A stretch of 40,623 bases of DNA, taken from Zoogloea sp041908905 (GTDB lineage: Bacteria; Pseudomonadota; Gammaproteobacteria; Burkholderiales; Rhodocyclaceae). Shown piece after piece: positions 1 through 7,964 of the stretch. Where the stretch lies: assembly GCF_041908905.1 (NCBI RefSeq), contig NZ_JAYREK010000032.1, forward strand, positions 1-40,623, given 5' to 3'. The notes under the pieces were generated by a model. That model searched no databases. It was not told the origin of the DNA and saw nothing but the letters and a program-made list of their open reading frames with translations. Made by a program: the position numbers and the translations under genes. How positions within the stretch are numbered: the first letter of the stretch is position 1; each line of letters starts with the position of its first letter.

Positions 1-1807
1 TGGTGGTCGCCACCGGGTTGCCCATCGCATCCTTCAGCACGATGGTCACGCCGGCGATCGGGGTGTCGCCCGTGTTGTTGTTGTCCAGGTCCTCACGGAC
101 GCTGCCGCTGATGATGCCCGGCAGGCGTTCGTCGATGAACACGTTGCCGCTGTTGGTCTGGCCCGGCTGCACGGTGACGCTGATCACGTTCGGGTTGCCG
201 CCGTCGCTGTCGCCCACGTCGGTGTAGCCCGGCTTGTTGGTCTGCTCGACGGTGTAGCTGCCGGCCGGCACGTTCGGGAAGCTGTAGTTGCCGTTGGCGT
301 CGGTGGTGGTGGTCGCCACCACGTTGCCCAGCGGGTCCTTCAGCACCACGGTGACGCCCGGGATCGGGGTGTCACCCGTGCCGTTGTGGTCCACGTCCTC
401 CAGCACCTTGCCGGTGACCGTGCCGGGGTTGGCCACGATGCCGGCGTCCCAGCTGCGGTCGGTTTCGCCCGAGTCGAGCACGGTCTGGGCGGTCTTGCCG
501 TCCATCGGGTTGGCGTCGCTGTCGCTCGCGTCACTGCCCACGTTGGCCGTGGTGAAGCTGTAGCCCGCCGGCAGCGTGGTCTTGTCGAACTGCACGCTGT
601 AGGTGCCCGGACGCAGGTTGGTGAACAGGTACTCGCCGTTGGCGTCGGTGGTGACGGGGCCATCCACGAGTTCACCGGCGGCGTTGTAGAGACGCACGAG
701 CACGCCCGGCACGCCGGCTTCGCCGCTGTCCTGCTGGCCGTTGCCGTTGGTGTCGAGCCAAACGCGGTCGCCCAGGGCGGCGGCGCGGTAGAGGCCCGCA
801 TCGACGGTAGTGTTGATCTCGCCCGCCACGACGGTCACGGGGCCGCTGTTGCCGGCGGGGTTCACGTCGCTGTCGGTGGTGTCGCTGCCCTGGTTCGGGG
901 TGGTGACGGAGTAACCGGTGGGCGTGGCCACGGAAACGACGTAGGTGCCCGGGTCAACGGTGAAGCTGTAGTTGCCGCTGCCGTCGGTGGTGGTGGTCGC
1001 CACCGGGTTGCCCTGGGCGTCCTTCAGCACCACGGTGACGCCAGCGATGCCGGCTTCGCCCGCGTCCTGCTGGCCGTTGCCGTTGGTGTCTTCCCACACG
1101 CGGTCGCCGATCACGGCCTTGGCCGCGAAGGGGACTGTGAAAGTGAAGGTGTTGGGGGTGAGATCCAGGTCGGTGCCACCGCAGCCGTCGGTGCCACCGT
1201 CGTCGCGCACCTGGAAGTCGAAGGCGAAGGAGCCGCCAGCGTTGGCCGGGGCGGTATAGACCAGCCGTCCGGCGGCGATGTCGGAGGCCAGGATTTCCTG
1301 GCCTGCCACGACCGCGACGCCGCCCAGGGTCAGGCTGCCGCCGGTGGGCACGCTGTTCACCACCACGGACAGGAAGTTGTTGCCTTCCACCGGATCGCTG
1401 AAGCCGAAGTCACCCAGGCCAATCACGTAGCTGTCGCCATTGGCCACGGCGACCGTGTCGTCGGAGCCGGACGGAGCATCATTGACCGGCGTGACGTTGA
1501 TCTGCAGGTCCAGCACGAAGGTGTTGCTGGAGCTGTCGGTGCCGAGCACGCGGACCTTCTGGATGCCGTTGAAGTTCGGCAGCAGGGACATGTCCACTGC
1601 CAGGGTGTCCAGGTCCACCGAGGAGAAAAAGCCGCTGGTGACCTCGACGTACTTGTTGGTGGCCGGGTCGAGCACGTAGAGCTTGATCCGCGCCGGGGCC
1701 GTCTCGACGTAGTTCGGATCCGCCTGCCGGAGCAGGTCGTAGAGCTCGTAGTTGCTGCTGGTGTCTTCGCAAAGGGTGACGCTGGTTGAATACCGTGTGG
1801 TAGCCAT
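1..1807 (-). CDS. Large modular surface protein/adhesin, N-terminal part (runs off the left edge)
   Basis: The minus-strand frame is open from an ATG at 1807 to the window edge, at least 602 codons. An SD sequence GGAGGT (1813-1818) lies 5 bases upstream of the start. About residues 107-230 form a cadherin-like domain (VNDAPSG linker, DFGFSDP, RDDGGTD). After it come four Cna-B/SdrD-B type repeats starting near residues 233, 345, 460 and 565, each with a calcium-binding style string such as GDRVWxDTNGNGQQDxGEAG or a GTVTGKVLEDVDHN variant. No Sec signal peptide is visible, which fits export by the divergent type I secretion operon at 2584-7900. T1SS signals are C-terminal and would lie outside the window. 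The N-terminus has no obvious LapG-type di-alanine retention module. Likely role: secreted or cell-surface adhesin for biofilm or attachment (inference from domains and neighbours). Family-level call is confident; substrate of the adjacent exporter is likely. Confidence 0.8.
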   Translation of the reverse strand, partial: MATTRYSTSVTLCEDTSSNYELYDLLRQADPNYVETAPARIKLYVLDPATNKYVEVTSGFFSSVDLDTLAVDMSLLPNFNGIQKVRVLGTDSSSNTFVLDLQINVTPVNDAPSGSDDTVAVANGDSYVIGLGDFGFSDPVEGNNFLSVVVNSVPTGGSLTLGGVAVVAGQEILASDIAAGRLVYTAPANAGGSFAFDFQVRDDGGTDGCGGTDLDLTPNTFTFTVPFAAKAVIGDRVWEDTNGNGQQDAGEAGIAGVTVVLKDAQGNPVATTTTDGSGNYSFTVDPGTYVVSVATPTGYSVTTPNQGSDTTDSDVNPAGNSGPVTVVAGEINTTVDAGLYRAAALGDRVWLDTNGNGQQDSGEAGVPGVLVRLYNAAGELVDGPVTTDANGEYLFTNLRPGTYSVQFDKTTLPAGYSFTTANVGSDASDSDANPMDGKTAQTVLDSGETDRSWDAGIVANPGTVTGKVLEDVDHNGTGDTPIPGVTVVLKDPLGNVVATTTTDANGNYSFPNVPAGSYTVEQTNKPGYTDVGDSDGGNPNVISVTVQPGQTNSGNVFIDERLPGIISGSVREDLDNNNTGDTPIAGVTIVLKDAMGNPVATT

Positions 1808-2583
1808 GAACGACCTCCGTTCTTCGTTTTTAGGTTCCGCCTGGGGGACTGAGCCCAGGTCAGATCGACAAAATCGAAGAATCAACTGCAATTTGCGGGC
1901 CAGGACACACTCTCAAATCGATAAAAACATCAAATACATCTCAGCTCAATGACTTACCCCTCCCTTTACCTGTTGACCGGTCTGTGAAAAATTACAAACC
2001 ATTATCATGTGTAAAAAAAACCGACACCTCTAATTGAAAATCGGTTTCCGGGAAAAGTTAAACCGTGCGGGACACACCGTTTAAAACCCTGCCCACACAA
2101 AAATCAAGCATATGATTTGTATGGATTTCATTTCCTGAAAAGGCCCCCATAAAATCATATGACATCAAATTGCCAGCCGGCTGAACGGCGTTTCCAGGTA
2201 GCAAAAATATCCGACAACAACTAATCCACACCTCGACACGGTTTTGCATCGGGATTTCAGCCCCTGCGGAGAGGCGCTGCAGAAAGCCCGAAAATGCCAA
2301 TCAACCCAATGTTAAATACATTTAATTTGTTAATTTTTGTTCAAAAACACATCGGAAAATGAACTCATCATTCGTGACAAAATTCACTTTTGATGATTTT
2401 TGAGTTAATAAAAAATAAGCGCGTGACTTTTTAACATTTGTCATTTAGAACCTTGTGGCACCATCGGCCTTCAGAGCTTCCGGAAGGGACGCCACGCGGG
2501 CCCAATGCCCCGCCTCCGGCCCACAGAATGGCGCCCCGGCAGCTCGCACCTTGTAGAATCAACAGCCCCCGAGCCCCCAGCCC
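1808..2583. promoter_or_regulatory. AT-rich divergent control region between adhesin and T1SS operon
   Basis: This 776-bp gene-free stretch is strikingly AT-rich from about 1860 to 2450, in contrast to the GC-rich genes on both sides. It must carry the divergent promoters of the adhesin (leftward) and the exporter operon (rightward). Two perfect inverted repeats are visible. One has arms CATATGATTT/AAATCATATG (2109-2118 and 2152-2161) that enclose a smaller TTTCA/TGAAA repeat (2126-2130, 2136-2140). The other has arms AAACCGA/TCGGTTT (2018-2024 and 2041-2047). A TAGAAT -10-like hexamer at 2554-2559 lies 24 bases before the exporter ATG, without a good -35. AT-rich leaders of this kind are typical targets of H-NS/MvaT-type silencers and of activators, which is inference here. 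Open frames in this stretch look unlike genes. Confidence 0.6.
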
Positions 2584-4740
2584 ATGCGCGACACAGCCCC
2601 CCCTACTCCCGCTGATGCATCGGTCGATGCGGTGATCGACCAGCTGATGTTCCTGGCGCATTTCTTCGGAAAGCGTGCCGACCCCATCCAGCTGCTGGCC
2701 GACACCCCGGTCACCGACGGGCACATCAGCGAAGCCCAGATCCTCGAATGCGCCCGGCGGGGCGGCCTGAACCTGAGCCGCGCCCGCAAGCCCGTCGAAG
2801 CCTTCAAGGCATCCGAGCTGCCGGCGCTGGTCCTGGACGGTGGCGGCGAGCCGCTGGTGCTGCTGCGGCGGGACGGTGACGCCTTCGAGTGCGTGCAGCC
2901 CGGCATCCAGGGCAGCGTGACGATGAGCGCCGCGCAGGTGACGGCGGAATATCCGGGGGCAGCCTGGTTCGTGCGGCCGATGGTGTTCTTCGACACCCGC
3001 AGCCTGCTCTACCACCTGCCCCGGCCGCGGCGCTGGTTCTGGGACACCCTGGGGGCCAACAAATCGATTTATGGCTGGGCGCTGCTGGCCACCGTGCTGA
3101 CCAACGTGTTCGCCGCGGTGATCCCGTTCTACACGATGTCGGTGTACGACCGCGTGGTGCCCAACAACGCCCTCGACAGCCTGTGGGTGCTCACCGGCGC
3201 GGTGGTCGTGGTGGCCCTGTTCGACCTGGTCATCAAGATGCTGCGCAGCTACCTGCTGGAGGCGGCCGCCCGCAAGGCCGACGTGGCCATGTCGTCCCAC
3301 GTGTTCGCCCAGGCCCTGCGCCTGCGGGCAGCCTCGCGACCGGCTTCGGGCGGGGTGCTGGCCAACATCGTGCGGGACTTCGAGTCGGTGCGCGAGTTCG
3401 TCACCTCGTCCACCCTCACCGTGCTGGGTGACGTGCCCTTCATGCTGTTCTTCCTGGTGCTGATCGCGATCATCGGGCACTGGCTGGTGTTCGTGCCCCT
3501 GCTGCTGATCCCGCTCACCGTAGTGGCCTCGATGCTGATCCGCCGTCCGCTCACCCGCATCCTCGGCGCCAACATGCAGGAGTCGGCCCAGCGCACGGCC
3601 CATCTGTTCGAGACCATGAACGGGGTGGACACGCTCAAGTGCCTCGGGGCCGAGGCCTGGGCGCGCCGCCAGTGGGAGATGCTGACGGTCAAGATCTCCG
3701 AGAACTCGGTGCAGATGCGCGAGTGGACCTCCTTCGGCACCTATCTCTCGCTACTGGTCACCAACCTGAGCTCGATCCTGATCGTGATGTTCGGCGCCCT
3801 CCTGATCGGCGCCGGCGACCTGACCATGGGCCAGCTGATCGCCGTGTCGATGCTGGCCGCCCGCGCCATCACCCCGGCCACACAGATCGCCGCCCTCATC
3901 GTGCGCTACGAGCAGACCCGCCAGGCCCTCCAGGCCCTCGACAAGATCATGGAGAGCCCCACCGACGACAGCACCGACAGCCTGCACCTGCCGCAGATGG
4001 CGGGCCGCATCGACTTCCGCGACACCCACTTCGCCTACCCCGACTCGCCGCCCCTGGTGAAGGGGCTCAACCTGACGATCCGCCCCGGTGAGCGGGTCGG
4101 CTTCATCGGGCGCATCGGCTCGGGCAAGAGCACCCTGTTCAAGCTGCTGCTCAACCTCTACAGCCCCGACCAGGGCGCGGTGCTGGTCGACGGCATGGCC
4201 GTGGGCCAGCTCGAACCCCAGAGCCTGCGCCGCCAGATCGGCTACGTGCCCCAGGAGGTGGTGCTCTTCCACGGCGACATCCGCGAGAACATCCTGCTGG
4301 GCAGCAGCCAGCCGAGCGACGCGCAGCTGCTCGAGGCCCTGCGCCTGTCCTGCCTCGACGAGACCCTCTCGCAGATGCCCAACGGCCTCGGCACCCAGGT
4401 TGGCGAGCGGGGCGACCGCCTCTCCGGCGGCCAGCGCCAGGCCGTCTCCATCGCCCGCGCGCTGGTCCGCAAGCCGCGCATGCTGCTGCTCGACGAGCCG
4501 TCCAGCATGATGGACCCGGCCACCGAAGCCCGCCTGATCGACAACCTGCGCAGCATCAAGGACGTCACGATGCTGCTGGTCACCCACCGGATGGCCATGC
4601 TGCCGCTGGTGGACCGCCTCGTCGTGCTCGACAACGGCCGCGTCGTGATGGACGGCCCGCGCAACGAAGTCCTCCGTAAACTCCAGGGCCCGCCCGGCCC
4701 CAGCGGCGTGAGCGCCGCCCCCCGGGAGGCCGCGGCATGA
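2584..4740 (+). CDS. Type I secretion ABC exporter (LapB/HlyB-like, with inactive C39-like domain)
   Basis: A 718-residue inner-membrane ATPase/permease that would drive one-step export of the neighbouring adhesin. Residues about 15-130 resemble the C39-like domain of LapB/HlyB-type exporters; the catalytic Cys of true C39 peptidases is not evident, so it probably binds substrate and does not cleave it. About residues 145-420 form the transmembrane domain (for example ALLATVLTNVFAAVIPFY). The nucleotide-binding domain has Walker A GRIGSGKST (about 509-517), signature LSGGQRQA (about 613-620) and Walker B MLLLDEPS with the catalytic Glu. The start is the first ATG of the open frame; no strong SD precedes it. 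The stop overlaps the next start by 4 bp (ATGA), so the two genes are translationally coupled. Family assignment is very secure; the particular substrate is inferred from the divergent adhesin gene. Confidence 0.93.
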   Translation: MRDTAPPTPADASVDAVIDQLMFLAHFFGKRADPIQLLADTPVTDGHISEAQILECARRGGLNLSRARKPVEAFKASELPALVLDGGGEPLVLLRRDGDAFECVQPGIQGSVTMSAAQVTAEYPGAAWFVRPMVFFDTRSLLYHLPRPRRWFWDTLGANKSIYGWALLATVLTNVFAAVIPFYTMSVYDRVVPNNALDSLWVLTGAVVVVALFDLVIKMLRSYLLEAAARKADVAMSSHVFAQALRLRAASRPASGGVLANIVRDFESVREFVTSSTLTVLGDVPFMLFFLVLIAIIGHWLVFVPLLLIPLTVVASMLIRRPLTRILGANMQESAQRTAHLFETMNGVDTLKCLGAEAWARRQWEMLTVKISENSVQMREWTSFGTYLSLLVTNLSSILIVMFGALLIGAGDLTMGQLIAVSMLAARAITPATQIAALIVRYEQTRQALQALDKIMESPTDDSTDSLHLPQMAGRIDFRDTHFAYPDSPPLVKGLNLTIRPGERVGFIGRIGSGKSTLFKLLLNLYSPDQGAVLVDGMAVGQLEPQSLRRQIGYVPQEVVLFHGDIRENILLGSSQPSDAQLLEALRLSCLDETLSQMPNGLGTQVGERGDRLSGGQRQAVSIARALVRKPRMLLLDEPSSMMDPATEARLIDNLRSIKDVTMLLVTHRMAMLPLVDRLVVLDNGRVVMDGPRNEVLRKLQGPPGPSGVSAAPREAAA

Positions 4741-6074
4741 AACTCGCCATGAAACCCACTCCGCCCCGCGTCCAGGCCGAGGCCCTCAGCCGCCACCCGG
4801 ACTTCGATCGCGGCCCCCGCAAGGCCGTACACATCCTGCTCGCCACCACCGCGCTGTTCTTCGTGCTGCTCTTTGCGTGGATGAGCTTCGCGGCCCTCGA
4901 CATCTCGGTCAATGCCCAGGGCGCGGTGATCCCGTCGAGCCGGGTGCAGCAGATCCAGAGCATGGAGGGCGGCATCCTGCAGGCCCTGCAGGCCCGGGAC
5001 GGCGCCCAGGTGAAGAAGGGCGACGTGCTCGCGATCGTCCAGAACCTGCAGTTCAACGCCGAGCAAGGCGAAGCCCAGCAGGGCCTGTGGGGCGCCCAGG
5101 CGGCCCTGGTGCGCCTCGATGCCGAGGCCCGCAACGTGGCCCCGGCCTTCCCCGCCGAGCTCGAGAAGAACGCCCCGGACATCGTCCGCGAGCAGCGCAA
5201 CCTGTGGCAGACCCGCCGCCAGGAGCGCGAGAACACCCTCGAAACCCTCGCCCGCCAGCTCGCCCAGCGCCAGCAGGAGCTGGCCGAAGCCCGCGCCCGC
5301 CACCAGGCCGCCAACGAAGCCATCGGCCCGGCGCGGGAAGCCCTCGCCATCGAGGAGAAGCTGGCCGCCGCCAACGCCGGCGCCCGCGCCGACCTGCTCG
5401 CCGCCCAGCAACGCTACACCGGCCAGAAGGGCGAACTGGAGACCACCCGCATCGCCATCGGGCGGATCCAGGCCGCGGTGGCCGAAGCCCAGGCCCGCCT
5501 CTCCGAAACCCGCGCCCGCTTCCTCACCGAGACCAGCAAGGAAAAGAGCGAGGCCGAACTGCGCGCCGCCCAGCTCGCCGAGCAGCTCACCGGCCGCAAC
5601 GACAAGGTCGCCCGCCGCGAGCTGCGCGCGCCGATGGACGGGGTCGTCAACCGCCTGCTGATCAACACCGTGGGCGGCGTGGTGAAGGCCGGCGAAACCA
5701 TCATGGAGATCGTCCCTGCCGAAGACCGCCTGCTCATCAACGCCCGCGTGAAGCCCGCCGACATCGCCTTCCTGAAGCCCGGCCAGGACGCCCGCATCCG
5801 CATCAGCGCCTACGACTCGTCGATCTTCGGCACCCTGCCCGGCAAGGTGCTGCGCGTCGGCGCCGACGCCATCACCGACCCGGAGCGCAAGGAGAGCTTC
5901 TTCGAGGTGCTCATCGAGTCCCGCCAGAACTTCCTCGGCGACCCCTCCGAGCACCTCACGATTTCCGCGGGCATGGCCGCCGACGCCAGCATCCAGACCG
6001 GCAAGCGTACGATGATGGAGTACATGCTCAAGCCCATCGTCAAGACCCTCGACAAATCCCTCCGCGAACGCTGA
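4737..6074 (+). CDS. HlyD-family membrane fusion protein of T1SS
   Basis: This 445-residue periplasmic adaptor links the ABC exporter to the outer-membrane duct. It has one membrane anchor near residues 32-55 (VHILLATTALFFVLLFAW). A first half-lipoyl region contains GAQVKKGDVLAIV (about 88-100). A long alpha-helical coiled-coil hairpin follows, rich in Ala, Glu, Arg and Gln (about 110-300). The second half-lipoyl and beta-barrel region begins at RAPMDGVVNRL and contains PADIAFLKPGQDARIRISAYD, a form of the HlyD signature. Length and order match LapC/HlyD adaptors. Its start overlaps the exporter stop (ATGA) and its stop overlaps the start of the outer-membrane gene (TGATG), so the three genes form a tightly coupled operon. 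Confidence 0.93.
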   Translation: MKLAMKPTPPRVQAEALSRHPDFDRGPRKAVHILLATTALFFVLLFAWMSFAALDISVNAQGAVIPSSRVQQIQSMEGGILQALQARDGAQVKKGDVLAIVQNLQFNAEQGEAQQGLWGAQAALVRLDAEARNVAPAFPAELEKNAPDIVREQRNLWQTRRQERENTLETLARQLAQRQQELAEARARHQAANEAIGPAREALAIEEKLAAANAGARADLLAAQQRYTGQKGELETTRIAIGRIQAAVAEAQARLSETRARFLTETSKEKSEAELRAAQLAEQLTGRNDKVARRELRAPMDGVVNRLLINTVGGVVKAGETIMEIVPAEDRLLINARVKPADIAFLKPGQDARIRISAYDSSIFGTLPGKVLRVGADAITDPERKESFFEVLIESRQNFLGDPSEHLTISAGMAADASIQTGKRTMMEYMLKPIVKTLDKSLRER

Positions 6075-7900
6075 TGAGATCTCCCCTCCGCCCCACGCGG
6101 CTCGCCGCCCTGCTGCTCGCCCTCGGTTTCGCCGCGGGCGTGCAGGCCGAGGCGCTGCCGGCCGTCGTCGACAAGGTGCTGCTGCAGCAACCCAGCGTGC
6201 GCTCGGCCCAGGCCCTGCTGCGCGCCGCCGATGCCCAGATCACCCAGGCCCGCTCCGACTTCCTGCCCAGCGTCGGGCTGAGCTACCGCAACGCCGACTC
6301 CCGCGACGAAACCCAGGGTCGGCCGATCGACCGCAACATCCGCCGCAGCGACGCCAGCCTGCGCTGGAACCTCTTCAACGGCGGCGCCGACACCGCCCGC
6401 GTGCAGGCCGGCGGCCTCTACCGGGACGCCGCCGAGGCCGACCTCGACAACGTGCTCGAGCAGGTCAGCTACGAGATCACCGAGGCCTACTCCGACATCG
6501 TTCGCCTGCGCCAGACCGTCGACAGCCTCGGCGCCACCCTGGCCCGCCAGGAGCGGGTCGAGGCCGGCGTGGCCCGCCGCGTGGACGCCGGCCGCATCGC
6601 GCCGGCCGAACTCGACCTGATGCGCGTGCGCCTGATCCAGAACCGCGCCCTCCTCGGCCAGCTGCGGGCCCAGCTCGGCACCGCCGAGTACCGCTACCGC
6701 CTGCTCACCGGCCAGGCGCCGGAGCAGCTCGAGACGCCCGCCATCCGGCCCGCCGACGGCGATGGCGACATCGACGCCCTGGTCGAGCGCATCCACGAAC
6801 GCAACCCGCGCCTGCGCGCCGCCCTCCAGCGCGCCGCCGCCCGCAAGGCCGAGATCGGCGTGGCCCGCGGCAGCTTCTTCCCGGCGGTGGACCTCAGCTA
6901 CAGCAAGCGCCTCGACAACACCACCATCCCGGTGCCGGTCTCCGACACCGACCGCAGCGGCCAGATGCAGGTGAGCCTCGACATCCCGCTGGGCGGCAAG
7001 AACCTCGGCCGCCACACCGAGGCCGTCGAGCGCCACCAGGCCGCCCAGGCCGACGCCGACGACCTGATGATGAAGGTCTCGAAGGACATCACCGACCTCC
7101 AGCGCCAGTACAACGAAGCGCGCCAGATCGCCCCCCAGCTCGAACAGCGGGTGATCGCCGCCCAGCGCGTGTCGGCGACCTACGAGCTGCACTTCGAGGC
7201 CGGCCGGCGCAGCCTCAACGACCTCTCGATCACCCAGGACGACCTCTTCAACGCCCAGCGCGCGCTGATCGAGAACCGCGCCCAGCAGACCACCCTGCAA
7301 GCCCAGCTGCTCGGCCTGGCCGGCGAGCTGCGCAGCGCCCTGCGCACCCGCTACCGCCCGGCCCCGATCGCCCCCGAACTGCTCGGCACCGCCTACGTGC
7401 CGGCGCCCCTGGTGGCCGCACCGGTGCCCACCGTCGAGGCGGCCCCGGCGCCGCAGGTGGAGGTCCTGACGCCAGCAAACCCAGGCTCGCCGGCGGCCGC
7501 CGAAGCCGCCGAGCCCACGCTGCGCGCCCGCCTCGACGCGTGGCAGGCCGCCTGGGTCGCCCGCGACTACGACGCCTACCGCGCCTTCTACGTGGCCGAC
7601 TTCAAGCCCGGCAAGGGCCGCAGCACCGCCGAGTGGGAGGCCGAGCGCCGCCAGCGCCTGGCCGGCGCCGTCGCCCCCGCCGTACGCATCGAGGCCCTCC
7701 GCCTCAAGGCCCGCGGCGGCGAGCGCTTCAGCACGGTCTTCGTCCAGCACTACCGCGCCGGCAACTACCGCGACACGGTGAGAAAACAGCTCGACTGGGT
7801 GAAGGCGGACGGCCAGTGGAAGATCGCCGCCGAGACGGTGCTGGCCCCGCCCAAGCCGGCCCCGGCCGCGGACACCCCGCCGTCCCCGCAGGGCGAATGA
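6074..7900 (+). CDS. TolC-family outer membrane protein with C-terminal NTF2/SnoaL-like domain
   Basis: A 608-residue protein. The ATG overlaps the HlyD stop. Residues 1-24 form a Sec signal peptide (ALLLALGFAAGVQA). Residues about 25-430 are a TolC-type outer-membrane efflux protein with two repeats (ITQARSDFLPSVGLSYRN and IGVARGSFFPAVDLSYSK) and long coiled-coil helices. This is a normal TolC length. A Pro/Ala-rich linker (about 430-480) then leads to an extra domain at about 482-600 (LRARLDAWQAAWVARDYDAYRAFY ... WKIAAE, quoted in part) that reads as an NTF2-like/SnoaL or Cds6-C-terminal fold. Standard LapE/TolC ducts lack this part. If the TolC barrel is normal, the extra domain would be periplasmic. 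The function of the extension is unknown; ligand or peptidoglycan binding or substrate gating are possibilities only. Confidence 0.88.
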   Translation: MRSPLRPTRLAALLLALGFAAGVQAEALPAVVDKVLLQQPSVRSAQALLRAADAQITQARSDFLPSVGLSYRNADSRDETQGRPIDRNIRRSDASLRWNLFNGGADTARVQAGGLYRDAAEADLDNVLEQVSYEITEAYSDIVRLRQTVDSLGATLARQERVEAGVARRVDAGRIAPAELDLMRVRLIQNRALLGQLRAQLGTAEYRYRLLTGQAPEQLETPAIRPADGDGDIDALVERIHERNPRLRAALQRAAARKAEIGVARGSFFPAVDLSYSKRLDNTTIPVPVSDTDRSGQMQVSLDIPLGGKNLGRHTEAVERHQAAQADADDLMMKVSKDITDLQRQYNEARQIAPQLEQRVIAAQRVSATYELHFEAGRRSLNDLSITQDDLFNAQRALIENRAQQTTLQAQLLGLAGELRSALRTRYRPAPIAPELLGTAYVPAPLVAAPVPTVEAAPAPQVEVLTPANPGSPAAAEAAEPTLRARLDAWQAAWVARDYDAYRAFYVADFKPGKGRSTAEWEAERRQRLAGAVAPAVRIEALRLKARGGERFSTVFVQHYRAGNYRDTVRKQLDWVKADGQWKIAAETVLAPPKPAPAADTPPSPQGE

Positions 7901-7916
7901 AGCTCCGCCAACCATA

Positions 7917-7945
7917 AAAAACGGCAGCCCACGGGCTGCCGTTTT
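7917..7945. terminator. Bidirectional rho-independent terminator
   Basis: A perfect stem with arms ACGGCAGCCC/GGGCTGCCGT (7921-7930 and 7933-7942) and a 2-base loop. It is flanked by A-run on the left and T-run on the right, so it has a U-tract on either strand. It sits between the convergent T1SS operon and ubiD and can end both transcripts. Confidence 0.9.
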
Positions 7946-7964
7946 GTCTGGATCCGGCGGCGGG

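Noticed and set aside
1..1100. Repeated DNA strings at the left edge as a CRISPR or satellite array
   Set aside because: The repetition follows codon-level repeats of the SdrD-B domains within an open reading frame and lacks the regular repeat-spacer form.
386..1789. A 467-residue plus-strand open frame opposite the adhesin
   Set aside because: It is composed of Val/Gly/Ala/His-rich low-complexity sequence from the antisense of the SdrD repeats. The minus frame has clear domains and a good SD.
2058..2300. An 80-residue minus-strand frame in the AT-rich control region
   Set aside because: No SD, no recognisable features, and it spans the palindromes; regarded as chance.
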